Shown here in pieces: positions 47,758-60,559 of a stretch of 64,000 nt of DNA. Position numbers and translations under genes: made by a program. Within the stretch, counting starts at the first letter, position 1. The number at the start of each line of letters is the position of its first letter. The notes below the pieces were generated by a model that searched no databases, was not told where the DNA came from, and was given only the letters and a program-made list of their open reading frames with translations. The stretch is from Theristus sp. LFF4_11. Taxonomy: Eukaryota; Nematoda; Chromadorea; Monhysterida; Xyalidae. The stretch spans positions 62,001 to 126,000 of the forward strand of contig JASANC010001923.1 of the NCBI GenBank assembly GCA_030248135.1, in the 5' to 3' direction.

Positions 47758-50188
47758 ATGTCATCCGTCTGGCAATTTGTGAAGCGCCACCGTGGCAAAA
47801 TCGTCACCGGCGGCGTCGTGATCGGTGGCATCTGGGTGGCGAAGCGGCTGTTCGAAGACAACCGCGAAAGCATCGAGGCGTGGCTGCGTAACGCGCAGAA
47901 CAGTGCCGTTGGCACATCGCCAGAACATCACAGTTTCACGGTTGATGTGAGTCACCGGTTGGGTGTTTCTGACACAGTTCTTGCCTTGGCAGAGCGTGCT
48001 GTTTTGTTGATTGCAGCAATGCAGCCTGAAGAAACCAGCACATCTGTTACTGAACCTATTATGATTGTGTGTTATTTCGGTGACTGCAGTGTTGGAGAAA
48101 AACCAATGAATTAATTGTGCGGTCTTCAGGCAAGGACAAAAAAACAATTTTCATACAATCGAGCATATGAAGACCGACAAGATTCCGAATTCGGGTTGAA
48201 GACGGAAATGAAGATGCACTTCTGTTGATCGTTGACTTTTCCATTGCCAGACGCGCAAGCACTACATTTTCGACAGCCAACAGCGCACCGCCGATGACTC
48301 GATCGTGGAGCTGATCCCAGACCTGCAGCGCAGGATCGCCGAGCGGCTCAACGTGGAAAGGGTGGCTGATCGATTGAAAGTGAGTCCGGAGATTTGTGGC
48401 AGGAACAGAAGCAGTCACAAAATTATTTTTTGTTTTGTAATGTCGATAATTATCGAGTTTCGTGTTTGGTGAACGACAAAAAATGTTTCTTTCCCCGAAC
48501 ATTTTAGGACCAACAGAATGGTGCTGTAACACTGACGAGCGATGAAAAGCTGCAATTGTGGGACGAAATGAAGATCGACTCGTTTGCGCGTTTGCTAACG
48601 GCTGGCTACGCGTACTCAATATTGATTGTTGCCTTGAAAACGCAGGTGTTTGGGAAAATTATGTCTGATGTGTATTTTTTCGCTTCGAACATTGGTCACA
48701 ATACTTGCCTGAAGAAGGTAGCTTTGTTTTGTGAGGCAGTTGTCAGTTTTTTTTGGCGCAGTTGAAACTTTAAAAACCAGGCTATCAGTAGGACTAGGGC
48801 TAATAATTTTTCAATCAGCCAATCACAGCTAACACAGCCAATCAGCGTTGTAGGGGCCAGTTTTATAAAACTTAGCTGTCCAATAGCGCTACATCACTGA
48901 GCGCCTGATTGAATAAATTCATGAATCAACAAATTTCAATTTTTTCACATCACGTTGAAGAGCAGACTGCTTCTTCTACGTCCATCCAATTGTTTTCATT
49001 TCTCAGGTGAGCATTCTCTCGTCGGAGATATTCGCCGAATCAGAACGATTCGCAGCGGCCCAATCAACGCTCGCCGTTGTCAGTCAAAAGTTCTGGTCTG
49101 CGTTTGGCTACGAAGCGCCGCAGGGCGACGCGAAACTGGACGCTGGTGCCCAACAGTTGTTCCTGCAGTGCATCCAGTGAGCATGATTCTGCATCTGAGT
49201 TTGTTTTTGGTGTTCATTCCGGATTTCCAGAAGCACAAACAGCTCCAAAAAAATTCAAGCAAGAGTGTCAAGCAAGCAAGCAACTGTGCTGCGGCTGCGC
49301 ACCGCACGCCCACACACCGTCGCATTGGTATGCTCTCTGGGCGGTTCATTCAGTTTCGAGTTCGAACTAAGAGTCCATTTCATCGTGTGACAACCAACAT
49401 AACATAGCAGATTTTGTCCCGGAGCCCAGGTGCCGCCCCGAGCAACAGAATGTTGTTGTTGTAATGGTTTTTTTGTCGTTGCCGCCACTGCGGAAACGTG
49501 TCGCGCCAATTCAACGTCAGTCAAGCTGCACGTGAGCGGTGTTTTTCGACCTCCTTCAGAAAGAACACGAAGGCTCGCTCGGACACTCGTCTGGTGCACT
49601 GCAGCCGTGGGGGAACATAACGTTTGGTAACATAACATGGTCGTTTTGTTTGCACCGTTTCGCAGGTACTTCATCCTGCACGGCCTGAGCACTCTGATGA
49701 ACCGGGTGCACGGCGTCGTCGCCGACCTGATGAAGGAGCTGCCGCTGAGCACGCCCACCACGAGCACCTCGATCGCGCACCTCATCCAGGAGGCGCGTCG
49801 GCGTCTCGAGGGCGACGACTGTCGCAACTTCTCCTACCTGGTCGTGCCGTTGACGTCGAACCAGGACGCGTTTGCGACGCCACGCCACCACGGGCGGCTC
49901 GAGCTGCTGCTGGAGCGCTTCAAACGCTCGCTCGAGAGCACCGACTGCCGTCTGCTGATCGCGAGCTGCGTCGATCGCTTCGAACGCGAGATCTGCCGGC
50001 GCATCGTCGGCACGCAGCATGACGCCGCCAACGAGCAAGGCAACGAGGCGAGGCCGCTCGCGAAGCTCGTGCCGATGCTGGCCGACGGCTTTGCGACCGT
50101 GTCGTCGGTCGAGTTCGAGAGTGCCGTGCAGGATCTGTTGATCTCGAATCGACTGCACCAGTACTGCGTGAAGCTGTTTGAGAATTAG
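47758..50188 (+). CDS. PEX3: PEX3, peroxisomal biogenesis factor 3
   Basis: PEX3 is the peroxisomal membrane anchor that receives PEX19 with its membrane-protein cargo. Exons 47758-47946, 48251-48379, 48508-48645, 49007-49176 and 49666-50188 join in phases 0, 0, 0 and 2, giving about 382 aa against about 373 in human. The N-terminus MSSVWQFVKRHRGKIVTGG leads into a membrane segment (GGVVIGGIWVAKRLF). The next exon has the family signature KHYIFDSQQRTADDSI. Then come LQLWDEMKIDSFARLLTAGY (the LEIWEDLKIISFTR region of human PEX3) and a helical body. The C-terminal exon has YFILHGLSTLMNRVHGVV and ends VKLFEN. The start is the first Met before the membrane anchor. An upstream open frame (47614 on) runs into it but lacks family similarity. 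Confidence 0.88.
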
Positions 50189-51021
50189 GTGTGTCCGCAG
50201 GGGGACCAGCGCTTGGGCCATGAAAGCTTGGTAGTTAGGTAGTGCTGCTCCATTGAGCACTGGAATGAAATCGTGAGAAAACACATGTCACCTTTCTCTC
50301 ATCATGTTGAAAAGCAGACGTTGGTGACTTTTGTTTTTTTTTCATGGAACTGCGATGTTCCATTCCATCTTGATTTCATTCAGTTCAGAGGCTCAGGGCT
50401 GGCGCTAGCCCAGTGGACATTGTTGTGTCTGTTCTGAGTCAGCTGGCAGCCGTTTTTTGTTCATTGCGGTGATTGACTGATTGGATGGTGAAAACCGTTT
50501 GAAGAGCTCTCAAGGTTGTTACAAGGCACGCTTGTGAAACGATTGACTTTTTGCGAATCAATCAATCTAAGAAACCGTTTCTTCAAATCTGGCTGATTTC
50601 TTCATTGATGGGTTGATTTTCTAGTGTTGTTGTTGTTTTTGAAAATGCTTTATTGATTGCTGGATTTGTAAAATAGTTTCACATTTCACAGTGCATTCTG
50701 CGTTGTTATTTCTGGCTGATTGCAACTTTGTTTGTAGTATGATTCTGGTGGTTTTAGTCTGCCTAAATGCTTGCCAAATCATTCCGCGTTGTTGTGATGT
50801 TTTCTATTATTGAACTTTGTTTCGTTTTTTTGCTGGAGGTATTAGTATGGACCAAAAGAGTAACGATAAACTATGGATACGTTTGGATGGATACGCAGTT
50901 AGTTTGTTGCTTGAAAAGGGTCAATCCGTTCAACCGCTGTTATTCCCCATAGTTTCTGATGCCGCAAAATTGCTCGTTTTTCGTTGTCGCAACTTGCAAC
51001 GTCCAGCGTCACCACACCCCC
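50189..51021. other. PEX3 - ITFG2 spacer
   Basis: No coding feature is supported. An open frame around 50817-50960 is in another phase from the ITFG2-like first exon and has no recognisable motif; I treat it as noncoding. Confidence 0.4.
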
Positions 51022-54000
51022 ATGGATCTGCCGTGCACTCTGGTCGCCTACGAGCACGTGGACCACGCGTGCTCCTGCGCGCTGTTGCTGCCGTTCTCGT
51101 CTGCCGAACAACACAACCGGCTGCTCGTCACGGCCTCGCTCAGAGGTTTCTGAAATTTACCATTTCATGGAAATTTTGAATTCGACACGCTGACTGGGCG
51201 TTTTCGAATGCTGGAGACTGTTATGAACAAGATAGAAATGCAGTTTCACGCATGAGCGTGACGCGGGAGTTCAAAATTGGTAAAGAGTGCCGAGTCTCTG
51301 AGATGGGTCCGAGTCATTCAGTCAATTTTTGAATTGTTCAGGCCGCGTCACCGTGTACGTGCACACGCCAACCGCTGCCAGTGACCGTGTGACGCCAGTG
51401 TTCCAGCAGTCTGGCTTCGGTGCAGTGACTGTGCTGGCAGCTGGCGACTTGTTCAATGATCGCGAGCCACTCAGAAACGGTGGACATGCTGTCGTCACGG
51501 CAATTGGTCGCGTGTTGTTTTTGGTGGTTTGCGTTTGTTGGCGAGCTTGCTGGGTGAACAACGCTGATGTTAGCCTGTGAATTCAAACGTCCAGTTGGAA
51601 TCGGGCGATAATCGCAGCCATTGGCATGACCACTGCGTTTTCTTGGTTATCTGCGCTATATTTGTGTATTCAACTCTGTTGAATGGTGCACCACGGGTAT
51701 AACAATTCAATTCACCGATTAATCGTGGCCGAGATTCAATTGCATTCCGCTCAGTTCATTCGATTGGTGTCGATAAAAATGGAACTGCGCAAAGGAATTT
51801 TTGTCTGCTTCCAGCGTCTAACGGGATGCTGCACTCGTTTTTCGTGCATCCGTCGACCGGACACACACAGCCGTGTTTCCAGCAGCGGATCATCGCGAAC
51901 GTCTGTGCGGCGTTTGTGGCCGACGTGCACAACGACGGCAGGAGGCAGCTGTTCGTGTCGTTGTCGGGTCAGTGCTGTTGTTGTTTGTTGTCTCCGCGCG
52001 TAATATTTTGGTGATGTTGGCATGGACTGTAGCCGGTAAATCTGGTTGAGACAGCACAGATGCACTGTGAAATGAGCACCAGTGTCACAGTTCAGATGTT
52101 ACGAGTATCTGCATTGTGGAGTGGTTTTCGGTTTTCGGAGCGTTGGGTTTTGCAACAATATGCCGGTTTCGTTTTCCACGTGTGTAGCAGAGTCAAATTT
52201 GATTGATTTGTTGCCTAAATTTGCGTCCATTAATATTTCAGTAATAAGTACAACTGCATGCGAAATTCTAGCCAAAATTCGTAGAAAATCAGCTGATTGG
52301 CTTCCTTTGAATTAAATTTCTCAATTGAGCTTGTACTCGCGTTTATGGATGCCCCCAACCAGTTCGATGCAGCCAACCAGCGTGCCAGAGGCCAGTTGTC
52401 GAAAGTGCCCCAGCTGCACCAATTGCCAGTTTGGCTGTGCGTCTGTTTGCAGACCGCGTGCTGCGCTCCTACCGTTTCGTGTCGTCGACTGCTCGCACAT
52501 CAGCCGGTGCAGTCTCCGGCCCCGTGCTGATGCCGCAAGCGAAGTGGGAGACACCGGAACAGGTGGTTGAATGTTGACCAGGGGCTTTGTTGGTTGTGTT
52601 GATTTGATCGATATTGTTTCGTTTATTTTCTTTTCATTTACGAAGTTTCTTGCTCAAGTTTTCACGACTCAAGTGGTTCAAGAGGGGCAATCACTGATGA
52701 GGGCACCCCTCTACTGCATATGATGTTGGCCGGGCGAAATGCGGAGAACCATCATGAAAATTGTCTGATTTCTGTGGAAAGTCACAACGAAATTTTCCAG
52801 AGTTTTCTTTCTTGCGAGAGTTCGTTCCAGAGTTCTGTTATAATGAAATATGAGGACTGCAAAATACTTTGTTCTGGACAGTAATTTTTTTAGTTGTCAA
52901 CATTTCAGGACTGTTTTCGCGGCAAAACCATCCCGTTTTTTGACCAGGGAATTGTGTTACCCATAATGCCTGTTTGCTGCGCGCACCAGTTTGTTCGCCT
53001 GAAGGCAGTCTTCAACGCAGTATTATGAATTTCACAGTGTTTCCGCGAGTAAATGCCCCAATGCCAACGGAGCGTGTTTGCACGTGATTCAGATAACGGC
53101 GGTCGCTCACTCCACCTCTGCCGCCTACTCCACCATTCTGCTCTCGCAAATATCGCCGCATTTCGTGCGACTTCGTTGGTTCCGCGAACGTGAAAGTGAT
53201 AGCACTCAATCGAAGAACGTAACGGACGAAAAGACCGGCGTTGGATCGACTCGTAGTCGCGGTGGGACGCCGTCGTCGCCGGTGAGAAAAAAGGAACTGG
53301 CTCGATAATGAACGAACACTGCACAGCAATTTAGGCGGTGCTGTTAGCCAGTGCTACACCCCCCCCCCTTTGGAAACTCTATTTTTGTGCAGCCGGTCGA
53401 CGAACCAGCGATCGCCGTGGAACAACTGACGAATGAGTTTCGCAGCCAGTTCTCGGTGGCCGATGACGACTCGTGCGCGTTCCTCCCGTGCGACTGCCGT
53501 TCGGTCAGGTGAACGCAAACAACGCGCAAAGTGGCATTCATGAAGCAGGGTTAGTGACGCTGGTGCCTGGCCACGCGACGCTAAATGCTGCTTCGTGACT
53601 GCTTCTAAAAGTTCTTTCTTTACTTCGCTTGCGAAAAGGATGAGTTACTTTTAGATCGACACTTTACCAGTCCAGAAACTGCTAAAGTTGATCGATCCCG
53701 TCAACAACTATGCAATGCATGCAGACAGAAACTGTAAAACTGTACAATTTGTGGTTTTTGACATTTTATTCTGGCACATGCTGATTGGCTGCATTGAGCT
53801 GCTAGAAGCCATTCAGTGTGCCCAATTCAGATGCAGCCAATCAGCTGATTGCCCACGACTTGCCGTTCGACGGTAGTGAACTCACCAGTGCAAAATCGGA
53901 GCTTGTCTCGCAGTGGATAGTTTATTTTTTGCAGCCAATCAACTGGCTGGTTTGTTCGTTCGACCCCCAGGCTTATCTTTTTTTTTACCAACGTCAAATC

Positions 54001-54728
54001 TTCAGCAAAAATGTCATTCATGGTGGAAAAAAGAAACTCGAAAATGTTCGTGCGTCAGATTGTACATGAATCTTGCGACGCGTCTGTTCGTGCATGAGCC
54101 CGGCTATCCGTACGTGCAGCTGGAGCTACCGCTGGAGCAGCATTACGGTGTCGCGTTTGCGTGCCCGCTCGTTGTGCGAGACCACGGTCGATTGTTGTTG
54201 GTAGGTCGCGTGGGCGTCCGTCTGGTGTTTTTGCAGTGCATTTCCGTCTTTAAGGTCAAGTCATAGCAAAGTGACATTTGTCAAGAGTGCCCGTCGCGAT
54301 ACGACGTACCACAGCCAACACCACGCATACTGTTTGACAGGCTTACAAAGCAAACACGTGCACATTTGCAAGAATCGCCCGAATGAGTCCGCACTGCGCA
54401 GGTGTCCAACCTGACCGGCCATGCGCTGCTGTACTGGCTGCCGCGCAGTCTGAAGCAGCAGCAGTCTGCGTCGCACGTCGTCCGTCAGCGGCCGATCGCC
54501 CCGGTGGCGCGTTTCCATTTGGCGCCGAATCTGGTCGCCTGCGAGGCGTCTCTCGACGCGATCGCCCGCTGCGTCACGGTGCTCGTGGCGACCGCCGACG
54601 TCAACCTGCTGCTCTTTGACGTCGACATTTCGCGCATTCTGACTGGCGGCTGCAGTGCGCCTGTGGCTGCTGCGAACTCAGTCGCTGATGCAGACGCCAC
54701 CGCCACGGCACTCAGCGTGCATGTGTGA
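51022..54728 (+). CDS. ITFG2: ITFG2-like protein (KICSTOR subunit), 8 exons
   Basis: ITFG2 is an FG-GAP beta-propeller protein of KICSTOR, which places GATOR1 on lysosomes to restrain mTORC1. Exons 51022-51145, 51342-51506, 51815-51967, 52453-52562, 53093-53281, 53393-53508, 54059-54200 and 54402-54728 have agreeing phases and give about 441 aa, close to human ITFG2 (447). The first half follows the family blade by blade. LLVTASLRGRVTVYVHTP matches the LVVGDTSGKVSVY region. GFGAVTVLAAGDLF matches the GMLTCVGVGDV region. VVTAIASNGMLHSFF matches the SAEGWFHLF region. PCFQQRIIANV...DVHNDGRRQLFVSLSD then RVLRSYRF matches the PVFKQHI...YTDRVVRAFRW region. The second half (VAHSTSAAYSTILLSQISPH, LLVSNLTGHALLYWLP) is propeller-like but more diverged. 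An acceptor-like site at 52910 opens a frame that soon stops, so I left it out. Confidence 0.75.
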
Positions 54729-55574
54729 GCGTTGGTGTTGCTGAAACAAGATCACGTTCGTGTAACACGTCGCTTTTGTGATCTCTCCTTCTGATAAACA
54801 CCACACACAAACGGTGGTCTTATCTCACGATATGAATTTGCACGCACACCGATAGCGGAAATGTTTCATGACGAATTTGCGGTAATTTGACAATGAGAGC
54901 ATCAATTAACTGAACGAGATCTGAACGTCAGCTGTTTTGGAAGAAATTGAAAACAAAACTAATCAGACACTTTCATGATATGAAATCATTCTGATTCGGC
55001 GCGAAACAGAGCGTTTCGCTTTTCTGTGTTGCTGTTTTTCATGATGTCATTCAACATCACTCCGCCTGTTTCAGATAAAAATAAATATTCGTGACATGAG
55101 TTATAGGCTCGATAAAACTATCAGTGTTATTAATTGTTCGATTTTATTTGAATAACATCAACATTTGAATAAATTGTGATTCATCACAGTTATTTGCTAA
55201 ATTTTAAGAAAAAAACATTTAAAAAAATACACGTAGATTTTGTTTAATTACATGTACTACCGTTTGTGTTACTGAGACTCAATGCAGACGTAAAAAAGAA
55301 ATTAGTTTCGTGCTTGATGAGGCAATTCCATATTGGCCAAGTGATTTCAAATCTAAGCTCACATTGAGTCGCAGAATCAAAAGAAAACATAATAAGCGAG
55401 AGAGAATTCATGGCGACCGCACACTAACAATAAAAAATCACAATGTGCCAAACATACTTATTCGAGTGAACATGTTTCAGCCGTTTTGTGACGGTTTAAC
55501 GCGTAAATCGAACGTGAAAACAACAACAATTGCGAACGAACCTTTAAATTCAAATCGCAACCGATTAAATTCAC
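54729..55574. repeat. Diverged dispersed repeat and spacer
   Basis: 54825-55080 is a diverged copy of the interior of the inverted-repeat element at 14855-15110. Both carry TTTGCACGCACA, AAATGTTTCATG, GGCGCGAAACA and CATTCAACAT(C/T)ACT in the same order. The rest is AT-rich, with the LINE-free 3' flanks of ITFG2 and astacin converging on it. Confidence 0.6.
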
Positions 55575-57082
55575 TCAATAATAACGATCACAGTTGTAAA
55601 GAGCATTGATTTTGCGGATGTCGGCTGCACTGAAATCGTCCCGTTGACCCATTCGCTCGGTGTCGGCCGGTGCTTTTGCAACGATTGTCGGTTGGCCGTT
55701 TTTCGAGAACTCATATGGGCTGTAGTGCATTAGGCTGAAACAACAATGACACACGATTATAAAGCACATGTGAGCCATCAACTAACAAACGTGCGCAACA
55801 CTGGAAACAAGAGGCCCTGTGTGCTCGGCCATTACCTGTCATAGTCGTACTCTTCGCCAAAGTCCGTCGTCCATGCGTACGAGTATTTATTGAAGTTTCC
55901 GTAGTGCTCAGGGCTTATATTGGCGTAGTTGACCGTGACCCAATGGTCGCGATCCGGCCGCCCGTGCTCGTGCATGAAGCCGATGGTGTGCATCAGTTCG
56001 TGCATGATGCTGCCCGCCGTTTGCACGCAGCACTCGTTCAGACTGATCGACTGCTTGCCGCCGACTCGTCCAACACAGGAGGCACACAGAGGGCGTGCCT
56101 CGATGGCCACGTAGTCGCGGTCGTCGTCGGCTCGCGGCTGAAACGAGACGCACGTGTGCTCGTGGAAGCGGCGCATCGCGTTTGCGATCATGGCGCGTGC
56201 GTAGCGGCCGAAGCCGGCGGACAGCTCGTACGGCACGCGACCGCCCGGCCACAAGTACGAGCGCCACCTGACGGCACTGCGCGGCGCCCGGCGCCACTCG
56301 TGGACGCCCGCATTGGCGCCGTCAACGACCGACTCCACCTCCAGCTGGTCGTTCATCGCGTCTGTGAGGTTGTAGCCGAGTGAGCGCAGATCAATTTCCG
56401 CCATGGAAGCGGCGTTCCTGAAGTCCTCCGCAGTTAGAAAGCGTTTTTCGGCGGAATTCCGCGTCGAGTTGTTGATCACCTGAAACAAGTCTCGCCAACA
56501 ACAATCTCGTTTTTGTGTTCGCGTTAAAAAAGTTGTACGAGCCGGTGTCTGTATCTCTCCGCCTGGGTGTCCCGGGAGGTGTCCGGTATTCTAAAAATAA
56601 AAGTGCCCCAATCGCCTGTAGTGTGTGCTGCCACTTTTATCTGCGGTACACCACGCTCCACACCACAGGACACCGGAGGCCACCACGCTTTCGTGGTTTT
56701 GTTCTCATGGTGTCAAATTGACACTGTCAATGGTTCCCACCGAATTCCTCATCGCGATGATCGTGTAACTGGGAGAACAGTTTCGACCCACTCTGATATT
56801 GTACATTGGGTTAACGACTGTTTCCACTTTCAAGCTCCGCGTTTGCAAACGATGGAAGCCAATTTTTGTTCGCTAAAAAACTTGGCACGGGCCACGGACA
56901 TATGGTCGGGCATGTGTTAAGAAGCTTGTTGCTGTTGATCTGTTGCTTGTTCTCACAGATGTTCTCACGCTTACATCTTCTTTGGTGATGGTGATCACTG
57001 GAGCGTTGTCGCCAGTTGCGTACTGAGCAGCACAATGCAGCGCAACTACAGCAATCGACAAAACCAACTTTACTCGGTGCAT
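55575..57082 (-). CDS. Astacin-family zinc metalloprotease, secreted, 3 exons
   Basis: Coding exons 57082-56975, 56479-55836 and 55734-55575 join in phases 0 and 2, giving 303 aa. Exon 1 is a signal peptide (MHRVKLVLSIAVVALHCAAQ). A propeptide of about 90 residues follows, ending before the mature start near WPGGRVPYELSAGF. The catalytic domain has CVSFQPR, the zinc site HELMHTIGFMHE followed by HGRPDRD (three His ligands, catalytic Glu and the astacin GFxHE extension) and the Met-turn SLMHYSPYEF at the start of exon 3. The end has the conserved KINALYNC. There are no EGF, CUB or ShK domains after the protease, so it is a minimal astacin. Such enzymes act in hatching, digestion, cuticle remodelling or growth-factor release; which one applies here cannot be told. 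Confidence 0.92.
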
Positions 57083-59205
57083 CGCGGAAGGTTCCGGTGT
57101 TTCAGACGGATATAACTGAAGATGTTCGAATGTTTGGTGAAAATTTTGAACATCGGAGGTAGAAAATGAGCGAATTCTTGCGTTTGTGGCAGTTTTTATA
57201 GCGCGAGCAAAGACAGCTTCGATTCGATAACGTTCATTCATCGATGACATTTGCTGATGATAATCAAATCGGGATAACTGACTAATCAAAAATATGGACC
57301 GTTTGGCCTTTGCGTCAAGCTCGCGCCCACACCTTTCGTTATTGAAAAATCATGAAAATCATCATTATCAAAGTCATTTCTGAATAATCAATTCATCAAC
57401 GAACTTTTCACATGTACATTTTGTTATTTTCAGCTTTTGCTTTACGATAAAAGTGTGATTATGTGCTTAAAATGACTGGTTCATTCACTTCTTACCAAAT
57501 GTAGCATAGGTCTATACTTTTAGGGATTTATAAACTTTTTTGCAACTTTTGTCATTTGTGTACTGCTGTGTCATTCATACTCATGCTAACTGAAGAAAGA
57601 CGTAACAACGCGGTATCACCACAAAAAAACCTTTTCAAAAATCTCATCTGCATCCATGCAGAAAAATGATGCACATGTAGATGGCAGAAGCACATGTTCG
57701 TTGCACTTATTGATGCAGAAATACCCAAACCCGTAGACTTATTCATGGAGGTTGAAGCGCGCGCGTCACTTCGGTACACATTCAGGAAGCAAAAAACAGC
57801 GCAGCTTCAGCGAAGCACGCTTTACGTTTCAGAGCACACGCACATTCATGAAAACGCACGCTGCTACGCGTCAGCATGAACAAAGAAATGAAGCTGCATT
57901 GGCCAATGCAGCGTTTCAGACATTTTGCTCGTTCATGGAAGCGCGCGCGGATGCTCAGCGTCAACATGAATGATGAAGTGAAGCGGCGTCAGCAGCTGCA
58001 GCATTTCATGTCCGGACTCAAATGCCGCAGCGGCTTGTCTGGCGACGTAGATGACCCGAAATTACGACCAGACGAGCAAACGTTGGTTTTCACGTGATTT
58101 GAACATCAGATAAAACGATTTTTGTGATTTGATTTTGGTGAGTTGTTCGTTTATTTGTGGGATGAAAAATACTAAAAAAGTAAAATACCATAAGAAAAGT
58201 GGTACAATGTACTTACTTTTTGATTACGGGCCAAAAAAGTATGATTGATTGCTTGCTTATTTTTTACAGTTTTCATGATTAAAAAGCACTTTGTAGTTTT
58301 TAATTTTTGTATTTAGCGTTCCATGCACACTGGGCGGCGCTTGACACTTGTTGACTGTTTCACTGGTGCGGGTTCCATGACAAACTGACATTCAACAACA
58401 GATGCGGTTTTCAACGCTGTATTTTTACAAGCGATAGTTGTTGATAGCATGGCACGCTGAATGGTATCGAGAATGGTATGTATGGTATGAACAATGGCAG
58501 GCACATTGGGAGTGGCGTCATGGAGTGTCGTAGTTTTTAGCATGCGAAAGAGCACAAAAAAATCGGATTTTTTTGCGTTAAAAAACGATCAAAATAATAA
58601 ACGACTTCAAATTTTTTTCTTATTAACATTGTTAAAACTGCGAATTCAGTGGTTTTGTCACCAGTTTTTATGTTTGTAGGTATTAAACAACAAATCTGCC
58701 ACGTACATACTGCATTGAAGTTAGATTACATTATGTATTGTACTTTCAATATCACGTGTATGTGCTAGTTACATCCGTTACTTTGTGGTTACTTTGAATA
58801 GATTTCCTATATATCCTACCTAATACTTTTACCTGATAAGGAGTCCGTTTTTTGGAAAGCACTTTTTGGTTTACGCTTTCCTATCCAGTTGATTTTTGAT
58901 TTGGTTCGAAAGTAAAAGTTTTACACATGCTGCGCTCGAGAACTGCAAGAGACTTGTCAAGATAACTGCAACTTTATTAAAAGTTTCAACGACACAGACA
59001 AAATCTGAGTTCATTCATATGGGAAGCCGTGTTTCGTGCTTGCCTTTCCCTCCTCACTACCAATATAAAAGAAATTTCACTCACTCTTAGCATTTTTTAT
59101 TGATTTTCACGTCAATTTAGCTCAAAATATCCGACAGTCAGAATCATGAAGAAAGAAAATCACGTTGCATTGTTTTTTTTGTTTTTCAATCACATGCGAA
59201 TCACA
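57083..59205. other. Intergenic region with one doubtful small frame
   Basis: 57740-58000 has loosely repeated GCGCGCG/TTCATG(G/A)A/CAGCATGAA motifs, with direct similarity between 57825-57880 and 57925-57975. No coding exon with good splice context is seen apart from the weak candidate at 58313-58543. Confidence 0.35.
58313..58543 (-). CDS. Hypothetical 76-aa frame, weak
   Basis: An ATG-to-stop frame with fairly even amino-acid use (MLKTTTLHDATPNVPAIVHT ... VKRRPVCMER). It has no signal peptide, no domain I recognise and no clear splice links. The region ATTCTCGATACCATTCAGC contains small repeats (ATGGTATG). It could be an exon of an unseen gene or chance. Confidence 0.2.
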   Translation of the reverse strand: MLKTTTLHDATPNVPAIVHTIHTILDTIQRAMLSTTIACKNTALKTASVVECQFVMEPAPVKQSTSVKRRPVCMER

Positions 59206-59676
59206 TACCGTATTACCTCTAATAAACCCCCATGGGGGTTTATTTCTTCAGCGACTTCTGGGGGTGGGGGTTTATTTTTGGGGGGGGTTATTTTTGGGGG
59301 GGGGGTTTATTTGGAAACCATTTTTAGGGGTGGGCAAAATGGCAAAAATACCTTCCATGGCAGGAAGGAAGTCGCAGAAACTTCTACTCTACATAGAAAT
59401 TTCCTTTTACAACAGCCTTTTGTAATGAAATTACCATTAACTCATTCATTTGGGGCCTTTGGTAGCACAATTTCATCATTTTCACTGCAACCAGCCACTG
59501 AATTCACTGTTTATGTGTATGTTTTTCTGGGTATGTGTTTCAAACAGGTTTCCAATAATCCCCCATGGGGGATTATTTTGGGGGGGGATTATTTGGAAAC
59601 TTATCGAGGGGGTGGGGGTTTATTTTTGGGGGGGGGTTTAATTTTGGGGGGGGGGTTTAATAGAGGTAATACGGTA
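59206..59676. mobile_element. Second full copy of the TACCGTATTACCTC MITE
   Basis: Same ends and G-run interior as 34583-35027, 471 bp long, with long shared stretches (TTATTTCTTCAGCGACTTCT, ATTTCCTTTT, TCA(T/C)TT(T)GGGGCCTTTGG). CCATGGGGG palindromic motifs lie just inside both ends. Confidence 0.85.
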
Positions 59677-60559
59677 GCACAAAAAAACTGGTTTAAAAAT
59701 GAATAAAAACTGAGATGCATAGTGCTGATATTTTTTTAACGAAAAAAAGAAAAAACCCACAGGCGGATATGCGAAGTAGTGGAACACCCATGTGGACGGG
59801 TGCACATCAGATACAATGATCGTGCACTCGTTTTTTTAGTTGTGCGTTCTCTGCGTTAACCGTGTTGTCGCTAATCAAAACGGCTGTTTTAAAAACTCTA
59901 ATATGCAGCCCTTTTCGCTTTCGATTCGATACAAGTCCTGTTGTTTTGCTGGTTGTTCCAATACGTTTGTCTCATTCCGTTCTCATATCAGTCGCGGGTC
60001 ATACCCATATCAACATTCCCGAGGAAATGGGAAGAATGCTAAAAAATTATGAGTGATATTTTTATAAAATGTCAATCAACTTCAACTGGATATGACTCGG
60101 AAAGCTAACAAACACATGTGTAAGGACATGTGCATTCATTTAGCCTCACCTCACCTTTTGAGATTCAAAACAGCCTCAAACCAGTGCCATAACACGTCGG
60201 GTTTTACGCCGTCCATGGTGAAAAAAGTCTCCATCCATCCAGCTTTTACACCGTTTTTAACATATTGTGCATGTCATAACGCTTAACAAAAGACGCAATG
60301 CGGAATTGTGGGCACTTGAAAAAGAGAGCAGCCCAAATTTCCCAATGTATCGATGGGTATGCACACATGTGTTCACTCCACTTCACACCACACCCGGTGG
60401 GCATGTTTTTCTTCTTTTAAACATGCAGTTACAGGCTTACAGCTGGTGGCATCAGCTTTGACACAGCTAAAGCCTTTTCCTTATGCCTGCGTCCAAACTG
60501 AGCGAGAGTGTTGTAGTTCAGGGTTGCAGTACGCCTCTAGGAGCACTGGGAAGGCACGC
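59677..60559. other. Spacer upstream of the peptidoglycan-binding gene
   Basis: No coding exon supported. It may contain the promoter and a 5' UTR exon of the gene starting at 60560. Confidence 0.35.

Noticed and set aside
52911..53027. Extra ITFG2 exon beginning GACTGTTTTCGCGG
   Set aside because: Good TTTCAG acceptor, but the frame stops within 40 codons and no donor keeps phase with the next exon; skipping it gives a continuous alignment to the family.
55904..56383. 159-codon open frame on plus
   Set aside because: Exact antisense of the astacin catalytic exon.
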